From positions 1,116,001 to 1,180,000 of the forward strand of contig CAVYZL010000006.1 of the NCBI GenBank assembly GCA_963773055.1: 64,000 nt of DNA. The letters are read 5' to 3'. The notes under the pieces were generated by a model. That model ran no database searches, was not told where the DNA came from, and worked only from the letters and a program-made list of their open reading frames with translations. The translations under genes and the position numbers were made by a program. Below are positions 8,543-16,881 of the stretch, piece by piece. The stretch comes from PALSA-612 sp963773055. GTDB taxonomy: Bacteria; Actinomycetota; Thermoleophilia; Gaiellales; Gaiellaceae. Numbering within the stretch: the first letter of the stretch is position 1; every line of letters begins with the position of its first letter.

Positions 8543-9362
8543 ATGCTCGTGTGCACGCTCGGAGATCTCACGGTCGACGTCATCGTCCGCCTCCAGGCGC
8601 CCTTCACACCTGGCGACGACACGCCCGCGACGGCCTCGGTCGGCGCGGGCGGCCAGGCGGCGAACGTCGCGGCGTGGTGCGTGGCGTGCGGCGCCGAGGC
8701 GCAGCTGATCGCGAAGCGCGGCAGCGGGCCGGCGGCGGAGCTTGCGGTATCGGAGCTCGAGCGGCGCGGTGTCGAGCTCGTAGGGCCTGTCGTCGACCAC
8801 CCGGGGGCGGTCGTCGTCTCCGTGGCCAGCAAGGAGGAGCAGCGGTCGATGCTCACAGATCGTGGGCCTGCGCCCGGCCTTCGCGCGGAGGAGCTCGACG
8901 TGGGCTGGCTCCGCGGCTGCGACGCATTCCATCTCTCCGGCTACGCGCTGCTCGAGGGGCCGATCGCGGACGCGGGGGCGAAAGCGGCGGGCGCCGCGCG
9001 TGCCCAGGGAGCGCGAATCAGCGTCGATCTGGCGTCGGCGGCGGGCATCTACGCGGTTCGGAGCCGCACGCGTGGCCGCACGCCTCGGGCAGCTGGAGCC
9101 GGACGTCGTCTTCGCCGGCGATGGCGAGCTCGAGGCTCTCGGCGCGACGCCCTCGGCGGCGACGCTCGTCGTCAAGCACGGGGCCGACGGCGTGACCGTC
9201 ACGTCAGGCGGCGGGCGGCACGAGCACGCGGCGCTGCCGGTGGACGTCGTCGACTCGACCGGCGCGGGCGACGCGCTCGCCGCCGGATTCCTCGTCGGCG
9301 GCATCGAGCTCGGCCTCGAGGCGGCAGCGCGCTGCCTCGCCACGGCGGGTGCGATGCCGTGA
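8543..9362 (+). pseudogene. psuK: PfkB family kinase, probable pseudouridine kinase PsuK (frameshifted)
   Basis: This is a ribokinase-fold carbohydrate kinase. The first frame carries TLGDLTVDVIV, GAGGQAANVAAW, RGSGPAAEL and DLASAAG. After about base 9058 the homology moves to the +1 frame with LEPDVVFAGDGELEALGA and the anion-hole/catalytic motif DSTGAGDALAAGF. Removing one base from the gcggttcgg stretch (9053-9061) joins the two halves into a normal 272-residue kinase. Its GTGA overlap with psuG supports the role: PsuK phosphorylates pseudouridine and PsuG cleaves the product to uracil and ribose 5-phosphate. The single-base defect may be a sequencing error. Confidence 0.75.
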
Positions 9363-10258
9363 GCGAGCTCGTGGTCGCATCGGAGGAGGTGCGCGAGGCG
9401 CTGGCCGCCGGGCGGCCCGTGGTCGCGCTCGAGACGACGATCGTCGCGCACGGGTTCCCCGCGGGCGAGGGCTTCGCCGTCGGACAGGAGTGCGAAGGGC
9501 GGATCCGCGGCGGCGGTGGCGTGCCGGCAACGGTTGCCGTGCTCGACGGCACGGTTCGGGTCGGGCTCCAGGAGACGGAGCTCGAGCGTGTGGCCGCCGC
9601 CGGGGCGGCCGCACGGAAGGTGAGCCCACGCGACCTCGCAGCGTGCGTCGCCGACGGTGCGATCGGCGCGACGACGGTCGGCGGGACGCTCGCGGCGATC
9701 CGCTCGCTCGGCATCCGCACGATGGCCACCGGAGGCATCGGCGGCGTCCACCGCGGGTACGAAAGCAGGCTGGACGTGTCAGCCGACCTGCCCGAGCTCG
9801 CGCGCTCGCAGACGGTCGTCGTCTGCTCCGGGGTCAAGTCGCTGCTCGACGTCCCGGCCACGCTCGAGCTGCTCGAGACGCTCGGCGTGCCCGTGCTCGG
9901 CTACGCGACGGACACGGTCCCTCTCTTCTACGCGCGCGGCGGCGGCCCGCCCGCGCCGACCCGCGTCGATGCGCCCGAACAGGTTGCCCGCATCGCGGCG
10001 GCGCACTGGTCGCTCGGGGGCTCCGGCATCCTCGTCACGCGCCCGCCCGACCCCGAGCTCGACGACGTGGAGCCGTTGATCGAGCAGGCGCTGGCCGCGG
10101 CGATGACGGAGGGAGTGGACGGTCAGCGCGTCACGCCGTACGTGCTCGCATTCCTCCACGAGCGGAGCGGCGGTGAGACGCTCGAGGTCAACCGTCGGCT
10201 TGCCGCGGACAACGCAGCGCTCGCCGTCGAGGTCGCCGCCGCGCTCGCGTCTGGCTGA
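9359..10258 (+). CDS. psuG: Pseudouridine-5'-phosphate glycosidase
   Basis: This enzyme splits pseudouridine 5'-phosphate reversibly into uracil and ribose 5-phosphate. Diagnostic segments are ALETTIVAHGFP near residue 25, ARKVSPRDLA, GATTVGGTLAA, TGGIGGVHRG, VVCSGVKSLLD, LETLGVPVLGYATD and LLTRPP-like VTRPPD. NRRLAADNAALA lies near the C-terminus. The 299 residues match the family. The GTG start at 9359 overlaps the kinase stop by 4 bp, so kinase and glycosidase form a pseudouridine salvage operon. The upstream open frame beyond this start belongs to the kinase and is not part of psuG. Confidence 0.93.
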   Translation: MSELVVASEEVREALAAGRPVVALETTIVAHGFPAGEGFAVGQECEGRIRGGGGVPATVAVLDGTVRVGLQETELERVAAAGAAARKVSPRDLAACVADGAIGATTVGGTLAAIRSLGIRTMATGGIGGVHRGYESRLDVSADLPELARSQTVVVCSGVKSLLDVPATLELLETLGVPVLGYATDTVPLFYARGGGPPAPTRVDAPEQVARIAAAHWSLGGSGILVTRPPDPELDDVEPLIEQALAAAMTEGVDGQRVTPYVLAFLHERSGGETLEVNRRLAADNAALAVEVAAALASG

Positions 10259-10259
10259 G

Positions 10260-11195
10260 ATGGCCGTCTACGAGAGCGACCCCGACGCGGCGCCGGACGA
10301 CGAGTTCGAGCCCGGCACGCTCGGCCATCTGGTCCCCGGAAACCGTGCGCGGCTGCTCGACGCCCGACGGACGCCGGTCGTCGTGCGAGGCGTGTCTGTA
10401 GATCGGGGCACCTTCGACGTGGAGATAGCGGCGTTCGAGGACACGGGCGCCGTCTGGGAGCTGGAGGCGGAGCGAGCATCTCGCTTCCAGTTCCACCCGG
10501 GGCAGGCGACCGCGGACGCGGCGACCGTGAATGCGCTCGAGGAGGCGATCGCGCGGTTCGACCGGCCGCTCTCGATCGCCGCCTCGGAAGAGCGCGCGGC
10601 GACGGAGACGCTGATCGCAGCCGAGCGCGAGCGCGCCCGCGCGTTCATCCCGGGCGCGTCGCCCTTCGACGCCCTCGAGCGCTTCCTCGGAGAGGTCGGC
10701 CTGGTTGAGCTGGAAGAGGCATTCGCGAGCCGCTACGTCTCGAACGCGAGCTCGGGCGAGCTGGTCAAGGGCCACGCGATCGTGCTCGCGCAGCTCGGCC
10801 TCTGCCCCTACCACGGCAAGGTCGTCCGCTCGCCCGATCTCTTCGCGGGCGAGTGGACGGAAGAGCGCCGCGCGGCGCACGTCGTCGCCCGGCTCGCATT
10901 CGTGCGCGAGCTGTTCACACCGGGCGGCGAGCGCATGACCCTCTACCGTGGGCTCGCGAGCGAGCGCCCGTTCGACCCGCCGAGCGGCGCGTCGTTCGTC
11001 TCGGCCACGTTCGATCCGGCTGTCGCAGAGGCGCACTTCGCAGGCGGGCGGGCGACCGTCGCTGCTGCGCTCTATCGCCAATCGGTGCCCATCGAGCGAC
11101 TGTTCATGACCTACAGGGAGACGAAGGCGATGAACCGGCAGTTCGCAGAATCGGAGGCCATCCTCCTCGGCGACCCCGCCAGCCCCCTGTTCTAG
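10260..11195 (+). CDS. ADP-ribosyltransferase-like protein (putative)
   Basis: This is a 311-residue protein. The C-terminal 100 residues show the order expected of an R-S-E clade mono-ADP-ribosyltransferase fold: MTLYRGLASE (Arg on the first strand), ASFVSATFDPAVAEAHF (an STS-like strand and helix) and FAESEAILLGDP (an ExE-like motif). The N-terminal 110 residues look like a separate small domain, with LGHLVPGNRARLLDARRTPVV and a following beta-rich stretch. No signal peptide is visible, so it acts in the cytoplasm. The ATG lies 1 bp after psuG, implying co-transcription with pseudouridine salvage. The fold call rests on motif order only; no close homologue is recalled. Confidence 0.5.
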   Translation: MAVYESDPDAAPDDEFEPGTLGHLVPGNRARLLDARRTPVVVRGVSVDRGTFDVEIAAFEDTGAVWELEAERASRFQFHPGQATADAATVNALEEAIARFDRPLSIAASEERAATETLIAAERERARAFIPGASPFDALERFLGEVGLVELEEAFASRYVSNASSGELVKGHAIVLAQLGLCPYHGKVVRSPDLFAGEWTEERRAAHVVARLAFVRELFTPGGERMTLYRGLASERPFDPPSGASFVSATFDPAVAEAHFAGGRATVAAALYRQSVPIERLFMTYRETKAMNRQFAESEAILLGDPASPLF

Positions 11196-11776
11196 CTCGC
11201 TAGCTCGTCGATCCGCCCCGCGGCCCGCTCGAGCCCGCCCTCGTCGAAGAGGAACGGCGTCGCGTTCGGGACCGCGTGTGCAGGACCGTCGAGCTCGGAC
11301 GACCCGGCGGCGCCGTTCAGCGCATAGCGAATCGGGATCTCGTGGCAGACAACGAGCGTGCAGCCGGACGGATGCGCCAGCAGCTCCCGGAAGCCCCGCG
11401 CGTAGCGGCGGGCGGCGTCATTGAGGCTCTCGCCGCCCGGGAACGGGTCGTCACGCGTGTGCGCATGCTTCCACGCGTCGTAGTCGTCGTGCGTCTCGCC
11501 CTCGAGCTCCCCGATGGCGATGTCGTCGAGGAGCGGTTCGACGTCGAGCGGCAGCGAGCGGCCCGCGAGCGCGATCTCGGCCGTCTCCCGCGTCCGCCCG
11601 AAGCGCGTGCAGACGCAGCGCTCGAGCCGCAGGCCGGTCAGCTCCTGGCCGAGCAACCGCGCCTCTTCACGGCCCGTGTCCGTGAGCGGCACCGGCCGAC
11701 CGGGATCGCCGTTCACGCGCCGTTCCGCGTTCAGCAGCGAGTGTGCGTGTCGCGTGAGAACGAAGAGGCGGCTCAA
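11192..11776 (-). CDS. Histidine phosphatase family protein
   Basis: This is a phosphoglycerate-mutase-superfamily phosphatase. FVLTRHAHSLLN holds the catalytic His (RHA in place of the common RHG). GREEARLLGQEL, CTRFGRTRETAEIAL, FPGGESLND with the acid residue and VVCHEIPIRYAL with the second active-site His follow in the right order. It has 194 residues from the TTG start at 11776, which overlaps the GYD gene stop (TTGA). The longer open frame upstream is rejected because it lies inside that gene. The substrate is unknown. Its end overlaps the convergent ART-like gene by 4 bp. Confidence 0.85.
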   Translation of the reverse strand: MSRLFVLTRHAHSLLNAERRVNGDPGRPVPLTDTGREEARLLGQELTGLRLERCVCTRFGRTRETAEIALAGRSLPLDVEPLLDDIAIGELEGETHDDYDAWKHAHTRDDPFPGGESLNDAARRYARGFRELLAHPSGCTLVVCHEIPIRYALNGAAGSSELDGPAHAVPNATPFLFDEGGLERAAGRIDELAS

Positions 11777-12057
11777 CCGAGCTGCTGGAGCAGCTTGTCG
11801 ATCTCCATCAGCTCGTAGCTCTCGAGCTTCGAGCTGCCGCGCGAGCCGAGCTGCACGGACACCCGGGCGATGGTCTCGGCGTTCGGCGCCTCGACGACGT
11901 TCACGAAGTCGTACGGGCCGAGGCACGCCCATTGGTGGAGCACCTTGGCGCCGAGCTCCTCGACGTCCTTGTTCACCTCTTTCAGGCGCTCGGGGTTGGC
12001 GTTCAGCGTCTGGACGCCCTTCGCGGTCAGGCGCGAGAGCATGAGATACGTGGGCAT
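11773..12057 (-). CDS. GYD domain protein
   Basis: This is a 94-residue protein of the GYD family (a ferredoxin-like dimeric alpha/beta-barrel fold), named for a motif that here reads GPYDFVNVVEAPN. The start MPTYLMLSRLT is typical. No enzymatic role is established for the family. It is translationally coupled to the downstream phosphatase through a TTGA overlap and preceded by the membrane-protein gene with an 10-bp gap. Confidence 0.88.
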   Translation of the reverse strand: MPTYLMLSRLTAKGVQTLNANPERLKEVNKDVEELGAKVLHQWACLGPYDFVNVVEAPNAETIARVSVQLGSRGSSKLESYELMEIDKLLQQLG

Positions 12058-12067
12058 CGCTCCTCCT

Positions 12068-12757
12068 TCAGCCGTTGGACGCGTGCGACTTTACTGCGGC
12101 GCGAGCGAGCTGGTGCCCGTAGAGCTGAGCCGCACCGATGAAGAGGACGGGCGTCAGCACGAGCGTCGAGAGGAACGCCGCTGCCTGGATCGCGTGGCCG
12201 CTCGCGCCGTAGATCGCGAGCGCCATCGCCTGCCCGGTGAGGAAGACGAGCAGGCCAAGCGTGCCGACCGTGCCGAACGCGTGCAGGAAGTCGACTCGTC
12301 CGAGCGCGAAGCCACGGCGGAGGGCGGCGCGGACGCCGAGCTCCTCGGCGACGGCCGCGGGCACCGCCATTCCGAGAAGCGCCAGCCAGGCGACGCCGGG
12401 GAGAAACGCGACGAAGAGCACTGGCGCCGGCAGATAGACAAGCGCGCCTGCGAAGAACGCCATCAGGAGCGTTCGTCGGGACGGGCTCTTGCCGACGACC
12501 ATTGCCGACGCCGCGACGTAGGACGCCGTGAAGACGACAAGGCCTCCCCCCGCCGCCAGTGCGGCCGCAGGCGTGCGGCTGAGCTGTGCAATCACGGCCG
12601 CGAGCACTGCCGGCCCGAGCCCGAGGGCGAGGCAGGGCCAGAAGTGGTTGGCGTAGAAGCGAAGAGTGTCCGCGACGAGCTGGCCGATCGTCTGCTCCGC
12701 CAGCGGCGTAGCGGCAGGAGTGGCGGGCTTCGCCTTCGACGCGGGCTCCGTCGCCAT
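12068..12757 (-). CDS. Multi-pass membrane protein of unknown function
   Basis: This is a 229-residue protein with an Ala/Pro/Lys-rich tail of about 20 residues, then about six hydrophobic helices, for example FWPCLALGLGPAVLAAVI and LLMAFFAGALVYLPAPVLFV. The stretch AAVAEELGVRAALRRGFALGRVDF between helices resembles the connector loop of glycerophosphoryl-diester-type or DUF975-like membrane proteins, but I cannot assign a family. ATG at 12757 is chosen because no homologous sequence precedes it. It is the first gene of a three-gene minus-strand cluster with the GYD and phosphatase genes. Confidence 0.65.
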   Translation of the reverse strand: MATEPASKAKPATPAATPLAEQTIGQLVADTLRFYANHFWPCLALGLGPAVLAAVIAQLSRTPAAALAAGGGLVVFTASYVAASAMVVGKSPSRRTLLMAFFAGALVYLPAPVLFVAFLPGVAWLALLGMAVPAAVAEELGVRAALRRGFALGRVDFLHAFGTVGTLGLLVFLTGQAMALAIYGASGHAIQAAAFLSTLVLTPVLFIGAAQLYGHQLARAAVKSHASNG

Positions 12758-12784
12758 GCGACCTACGCTACCCAAGGCAACCGC

Positions 12785-12814
12785 ATGGGGGACAGGGTTC
12801 ATCTTGTCCCCCAT
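12785..12814. repeat. REP-like inverted repeat (10-bp arms)
   Basis: atgggggaca (12785-12794) and tgtcccccat (12805-12814) are perfect inverted arms around a 10-nt loop. The hairpin lies between two divergent genes, so it is unlikely to be a simple terminator. Its palindromic, gene-free placement resembles dispersed REP elements. Confidence 0.5.
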
Positions 12815-12831
12815 CCCGTACACTGCGCGCC

Positions 12832-12948
12832 GTGGGACGAGGATCTCGAGGAAGCGTCCGCTGGAAGGCGGATCGTCAGCGGAAGAAGAAGGCGCGCGGA
12901 GTGAAGAAGTCCGCCGACGCCGGCACGACTCGTAAATCCAAGCGCTAG
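12832..12948 (+). CDS. 38-residue highly basic protein (ribosomal-protein-like)
   Basis: This is a short frame starting at GTG with GRGSRGSVRWKADRQRKKKA near its start and a Lys/Arg-rich tail ending in RKSKR. About 40 percent of residues are Lys or Arg and there are no acidic clusters. This composition recalls the tiny basic ribosome-associated proteins of actinobacteria (bTHX/bL37 type), but I cannot place it in a named family. Its stop overlaps the clpB stop by 4 bp tail to tail. The frame is open and compositionally non-random, and it has no competing gene on this strand. Confidence 0.55.
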   Translation: MGRGSRGSVRWKADRQRKKKARGVKKSADAGTTRKSKR

Positions 12949-15407
12949 ACAGCCACGCGAGCCGCCCGCTCGAACGCGAGCTCGCCGTCCGAGACGTCCA
13001 CGCGCACGACGTCGCTTTCCGTGAACTCACCTTCGAGGAGAAGCTTCGCTAGCGGGTTCTCGACGAGCCGCTGTAGGGCGCGCTTCAACGGCCGGGCGCC
13101 GTAGGTCGGGTCCCAGCCCGCTTCGGCGATCTGCTCCTTCGCCGCGTCGGTCAGCTCGATCTCGATGCCGCGCTCAGCAAGCCGCTCGCGCAGGCGCGCG
13201 AGCTGGAGCTCGACGATCTCCGCGATCTGCTGGCGCGAGAGCGGCTGGAACTCGACGATCTCGTCGATCCGGTTCAGGAACTCGGGCCGGAAGTGGTCCG
13301 TGAGCGCCGCAGCCGAGCGGATGTTCGAGGTCATGATCACGACGGTGTGCCGGAAGTCGACCGTGCGGCCGTGGCCGTCGGTCAGGCGACCGTCGTCGAG
13401 GATCTGGAGCAGGACATCGAACACCTCCGCGTGCGCCTTCTCGATCTCGTCGAGCAGGACCACGGAATACGGGCGCCGCCGCACGGCTTCGGTCAGCTGG
13501 CCGCCCTCCTCGTAGCCGACATAGCCGGGCGGAGCGCCGACGAGTCGTGACACCGTGTGCCGCTCCTGGTACTCGGACATGTCGAGGCGCACCATCGCCC
13601 GCTCGTCATCGAACATGAACTCGGCGAGCGCCCGGGCGAGCTCGGTCTTACCGACGCCGGTCGGGCCGAGGAAGACGAACGAGCCGATCGGGCGGTCGGG
13701 ATCCTGGAGCCCCGAGCGCGCCCGGCGCAGCGCATTGGACACGGCCTCGACCGCGTCCTCCTGGCCGATCACACGATCGTGAAGCCGCTCCTCCATGTGG
13801 ATCAGCTTCTCCGTCTCGCCCTCCAGCAGCCGGGAGACCGGGATGCCCGTCCAGCGGCCGACGACGAAGGCGACGTCGTCCTCGTCGACCTCCTCCTTGA
13901 CCATCGGGTCTCCCTCCGCCGCCTCGCGCTCGGACAGCTCCGCCTCGAGCGCCGGCAGGTCGCCGTAGCGGATCTCAGCCACGCGCTGGAGATTGCCCTC
14001 GCGCTCGGCGCGCTCGGCCTCCATCCGCAGCTCGTCGATCGTCCGCGTGATCTCCTTCACACGCTCTAGCGCCTCCTTCTCCTTCGCCCAGCGCGAGCCA
14101 AGCTCGTCACGAACGGCCTTCGCGTCGGCGAGCTGCCGCTCGAGCGGCTCGCGCACGTCGTCCGACTCCTTCGCCATCGCTGCGAGCTCGATCTCGAGCT
14201 GCGTCACGCGGCGCTCGGCCTCGTCGAGCTCGATCGGCGACGAGTCGATCTCCATCCGCACGCGCGACGCGGCCTCGTCGACCAGGTCGATCGCCTTGTC
14301 GGGGAGAAAGCGGCCGGAGATGTAGCGGTCGGAGAGAACTGCGGCTGCGACGAGAGCGGCGTCGCGGATGCGGATGCCGTGGTGCGCCTCGTAGCGCTCC
14401 TTGAGGCCGCGCAGGATCGCGATCGAGTCGGCGACGGACGGCTCGCCGACGAAGACCGGCTGGAAGCGGCGCTCGAGCGCAGCGTCCTTCTCGATGTGCT
14501 CGCGGTACTCGTCGAGCGTCGTGGCGCCGATCGCGCGCAGCTCGCCGCGGGCGAGCATCGGCTTCAGCATGTTCGCCGCGTCGACGGCCCCCTCGGCCGC
14601 GCCCGCGCCGACGATCGTGTGCAGCTCGTCGATGAACAGGATCAGCCCGCCTTCTGCGCCCTGAATCTCGGCGAGCACGGCCTTCAGGCGCTCCTCGAAC
14701 TCGCCGCGGTACTTCGCGCCGGCGAGCAGCGCGCCGATGTCGAGCGCCCAGACCCGCTTGCCCTTGAGGCCCTCCGGGACGTCGCCCGCGACGATCCGCT
14801 GGGCGAGACCCTCGACGATCGCCGTCTTGCCTACGCCGGGGTCGCCGATCAGCACGGGGTTGTTCTTCGTCCGCCGGGAGAGCACCTGGATCACTCGGCG
14901 CACCTCCTCATCACGCCCGATCACCGGGTCGAGCTTGCCGCTCTCGGCGAGCGCGGTCAGGTCGCGGCCGTACTTCTCGAGCGCCTGATACGAGCCCTCG
15001 GGATCCTGCGACGTCACGCGCTGCGAGCCGCGGACGTCCTTGATGCGCTGGAGGAGCGCGTCGCGCGGGACCACGTCGAGCGCGAGCAGGAGGTGCTCGA
15101 CGGACACGTACTCGTCGTCCATCGCCCGCGCCTCCTCGAGCCCGCTGTCGAGCGCGGCGGACAGCTCGGTCGAGATCCGCGGCTGCTGCGCGGCGCCCGC
15201 GACGGACGGCTTCTGCGCGAGCATCGCCTCCGCCTCGGCGCGTAATGCCGCGGCGTCGGGCACGAGCGTGCGCGGCAGCTCCTGGTCGAGCAGGCTCAGC
15301 GCGAGGTGCTCCGGATAGACCTCCGGGTTCCCGCGGCGGCGCGCGTCCTCGACGGCCGCGCCGACCGCCTCCTGCGACTTGATCGTCAGCCTCTGGAAGT
15401 CCGTCAC
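12945..15407 (-). CDS. clpB: ATP-dependent disaggregase ClpB
   Basis: This is a Hsp100 hexameric chaperone that, with DnaK, extracts proteins from aggregates. The order is: Clp-N repeat domain (1-140); AAA1 with Walker A GDPGVGKT and Walker B ILFIDELHTIVGAG; the coiled-coil M-domain (about 390-510); AAA2 with LGPTGVGKTELA, GPPGYVGYEEGG and VVLLDEIEKAH. The C-terminal D2-small domain contains GWDPTYGARPLKRALQR. It has 820 residues, slightly short: the stretch between TSNI and FRPEFLNRIDEI is about 20 residues shorter than in E. coli ClpB. GTG at 15407 overlaps the hspR stop (GTGA). It is the last gene of the heat-shock operon. Confidence 0.95.
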   Translation of the reverse strand: MTDFQRLTIKSQEAVGAAVEDARRRGNPEVYPEHLALSLLDQELPRTLVPDAAALRAEAEAMLAQKPSVAGAAQQPRISTELSAALDSGLEEARAMDDEYVSVEHLLLALDVVPRDALLQRIKDVRGSQRVTSQDPEGSYQALEKYGRDLTALAESGKLDPVIGRDEEVRRVIQVLSRRTKNNPVLIGDPGVGKTAIVEGLAQRIVAGDVPEGLKGKRVWALDIGALLAGAKYRGEFEERLKAVLAEIQGAEGGLILFIDELHTIVGAGAAEGAVDAANMLKPMLARGELRAIGATTLDEYREHIEKDAALERRFQPVFVGEPSVADSIAILRGLKERYEAHHGIRIRDAALVAAAVLSDRYISGRFLPDKAIDLVDEAASRVRMEIDSSPIELDEAERRVTQLEIELAAMAKESDDVREPLERQLADAKAVRDELGSRWAKEKEALERVKEITRTIDELRMEAERAEREGNLQRVAEIRYGDLPALEAELSEREAAEGDPMVKEEVDEDDVAFVVGRWTGIPVSRLLEGETEKLIHMEERLHDRVIGQEDAVEAVSNALRRARSGLQDPDRPIGSFVFLGPTGVGKTELARALAEFMFDDERAMVRLDMSEYQERHTVSRLVGAPPGYVGYEEGGQLTEAVRRRPYSVVLLDEIEKAHAEVFDVLLQILDDGRLTDGHGRTVDFRHTVVIMTSNIRSAAALTDHFRPEFLNRIDEIVEFQPLSRQQIAEIVELQLARLRERLAERGIEIELTDAAKEQIAEAGWDPTYGARPLKRALQRLVENPLAKLLLEGEFTESDVVRVDVSDGELAFERAARVAV

Positions 15408-15787
15408 GCGCTCCTCTTCCTGGGCAGCCGTAGCTCGGCCTGCGCCTCGGAGTAGAGGACGACGTCGCGGCGGTACTGTCGGTGGACGGTCTCGACCGCC
15501 TCGCGCATCTCCCGCTCGAGGCGCGCGAACTGCGCGCGCAGCCGCTCGAGCTCGTCCTCCATCGCGAGCACCCGCTCGACGCCGGTGAGGCTGAGCCCGA
15601 GCTCGCTCGTCAGCCGCTGGATCGCCCGTAGTCGGTCGAGGTCTGCATCGGAGTAGAGACGCGTCCCGCCGGGCGTGCGCCCCGGGCGCACGAGCCCCTT
15701 CGTCTCGTACATCCGCAGCGTCTGCGGGTGCATGCCGACGATCTCTGCTGCGACGGAGATCATGTAGCAGGGCCTGGTTTCGCTCAC
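15404..15787 (-). CDS. hspR: MerR-family heat-shock repressor HspR
   Basis: This is a 127-residue MerR-type DNA-binding protein. YMISVAAEIVGMHPQTLRMYE is the winged helix-turn-helix, and GLVRPGRTPGGTRLYSDADL is the wing characteristic of HspR. A coiled-coil follows (ERVLAMEDELERLRAQF). In actinobacteria HspR represses the dnaK operon and clpB by binding HAIR sites with DnaK as corepressor. Here it sits inside the operon, joined by GTGA overlaps both to dnaJ upstream and to clpB downstream. The start at GTG 15787 follows the family N-terminus. Confidence 0.92.
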   Translation of the reverse strand: MSETRPCYMISVAAEIVGMHPQTLRMYETKGLVRPGRTPGGTRLYSDADLDRLRAIQRLTSELGLSLTGVERVLAMEDELERLRAQFARLEREMREAVETVHRQYRRDVVLYSEAQAELRLPRKRSA

Positions 15788-16881
15788 GAGAACGCGTCCG
15801 CGCGCGGGTTCTCGGCCGACGCCTTCTTGAGCTCCTCGAGCGCCTCGCGCTCGGCCTTCGACAGCTTGGACGGCACCGTCACGCGGACGCGCGCGATCAG
15901 GTCGCCCCGGCCCGAGCCCTTGAGCTTCGGCGCGCCGTGGCCCTTCATCCGCAGCAGGCGGCCGTCCTGGGTGCCCGCGGGAATCTTGAGCGAGAGCCTG
16001 CCGTCGGGAGTCGGCACCTCGACGGTCGCGCCGAGCGCCGCCTCCGGATAGGTGACGGGCACCTCGAGCTCGAGGTCGGAGTCGCCGCGACGGCGATAGA
16101 GCTTCGACGGCGCAACCCGTGCCACGACGTAGAGATCGCCGGCCGGGCCGCCGCCGTAGCCGGCCTCGCCCTTGCCGCGGAGCCGGATTCGCGTGCCGTC
16201 CTTCGCGCCGGCGGGGATCTTGACCTTGAACTTGCGCGTGCGTCGCTCGCGCCCGGTACCGCGACACGTCGGGCACGGGTCCTCGATCACGGTGCCGTTC
16301 CCGCGGCAACGGGGACACGGCTGTGAGAGGGCGAACAGCCCCTGCGCCTCCGAGACGACCCCGCGCCCACCGCACTGCGGGCAGACGATCGGCGCCGTCC
16401 CCTTCTTCGCACCGGAGCCTCCACAGTCGGAGCACGCCGTCTCGAGCGAGACGGGGATCGTCGTCTCGATGCCCTTGAGCGCGTCCTCGAAGGAGAGGTT
16501 GACCGATACCTCGACGTCCGAGCCGCGACGACCCCGCTCGCGCCTCGGCGCGGCAGTACGGCCGCCGAAGAGCCCGCCGAGCAGGTCGCCGAGATCGCCG
16601 AAGTCCCCGAAGTCGAAGGTGAACGATCCGCCCGGCCCGAACTGCGGTCGACCGCCGGGAGAGCCCCACGAGTCGTACTGCTGTCGCTTCTCGGAGTCCG
16701 AGAGGACGTCGTACGCCGCCTGGACCTCCTTGAACTGCTCCTCCGCCTCCTTGTCGCCCGGGTTCTTGTCCGGGTGGTACTTGCGAGCGAGCTTGCGGTA
16801 CGCCTTCTTGATCTCGTCCTGCGCAGCGCCCTTCTCGACCCCGAGCACCTCGTAGAGGCTTCTAGTCGTCCGCGTCGCCAC
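15784..16881 (-). CDS. dnaJ: Chaperone DnaJ
   Basis: This is a Hsp40 co-chaperone that stimulates DnaK ATPase. The J-domain covers residues 8-75, with the HPD motif in YHPDKNPGD. A Gly/Phe-rich region follows (QFGPGGSFTFDFGDFGDLGDLL). Four zinc-finger CxxCxGxG units start with CSDCGGSG, CPQCGGRG, CPRCRGNG and CPTCRGTG. The C-terminal substrate-binding beta domains end the protein. It has 365 residues. The ATG overlaps the grpE end by 20 bp and the stop overlaps hspR (GTGA). Confidence 0.96.
   Translation of the reverse strand: MATRTTRSLYEVLGVEKGAAQDEIKKAYRKLARKYHPDKNPGDKEAEEQFKEVQAAYDVLSDSEKRQQYDSWGSPGGRPQFGPGGSFTFDFGDFGDLGDLLGGLFGGRTAAPRRERGRRGSDVEVSVNLSFEDALKGIETTIPVSLETACSDCGGSGAKKGTAPIVCPQCGGRGVVSEAQGLFALSQPCPRCRGNGTVIEDPCPTCRGTGRERRTRKFKVKIPAGAKDGTRIRLRGKGEAGYGGGPAGDLYVVARVAPSKLYRRRGDSDLELEVPVTYPEAALGATVEVPTPDGRLSLKIPAGTQDGRLLRMKGHGAPKLKGSGRGDLIARVRVTVPSKLSKAEREALEELKKASAENPRADAFS

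Noticed and set aside
8543..10258. Single 571-residue PsuK-PsuG fusion
   Set aside because: The middle of that frame (about 9060-9358) is Arg-rich nonsense; the kinase C-terminus with STGAGD is in the +1 frame and ends in a GTGA overlap with psuG.
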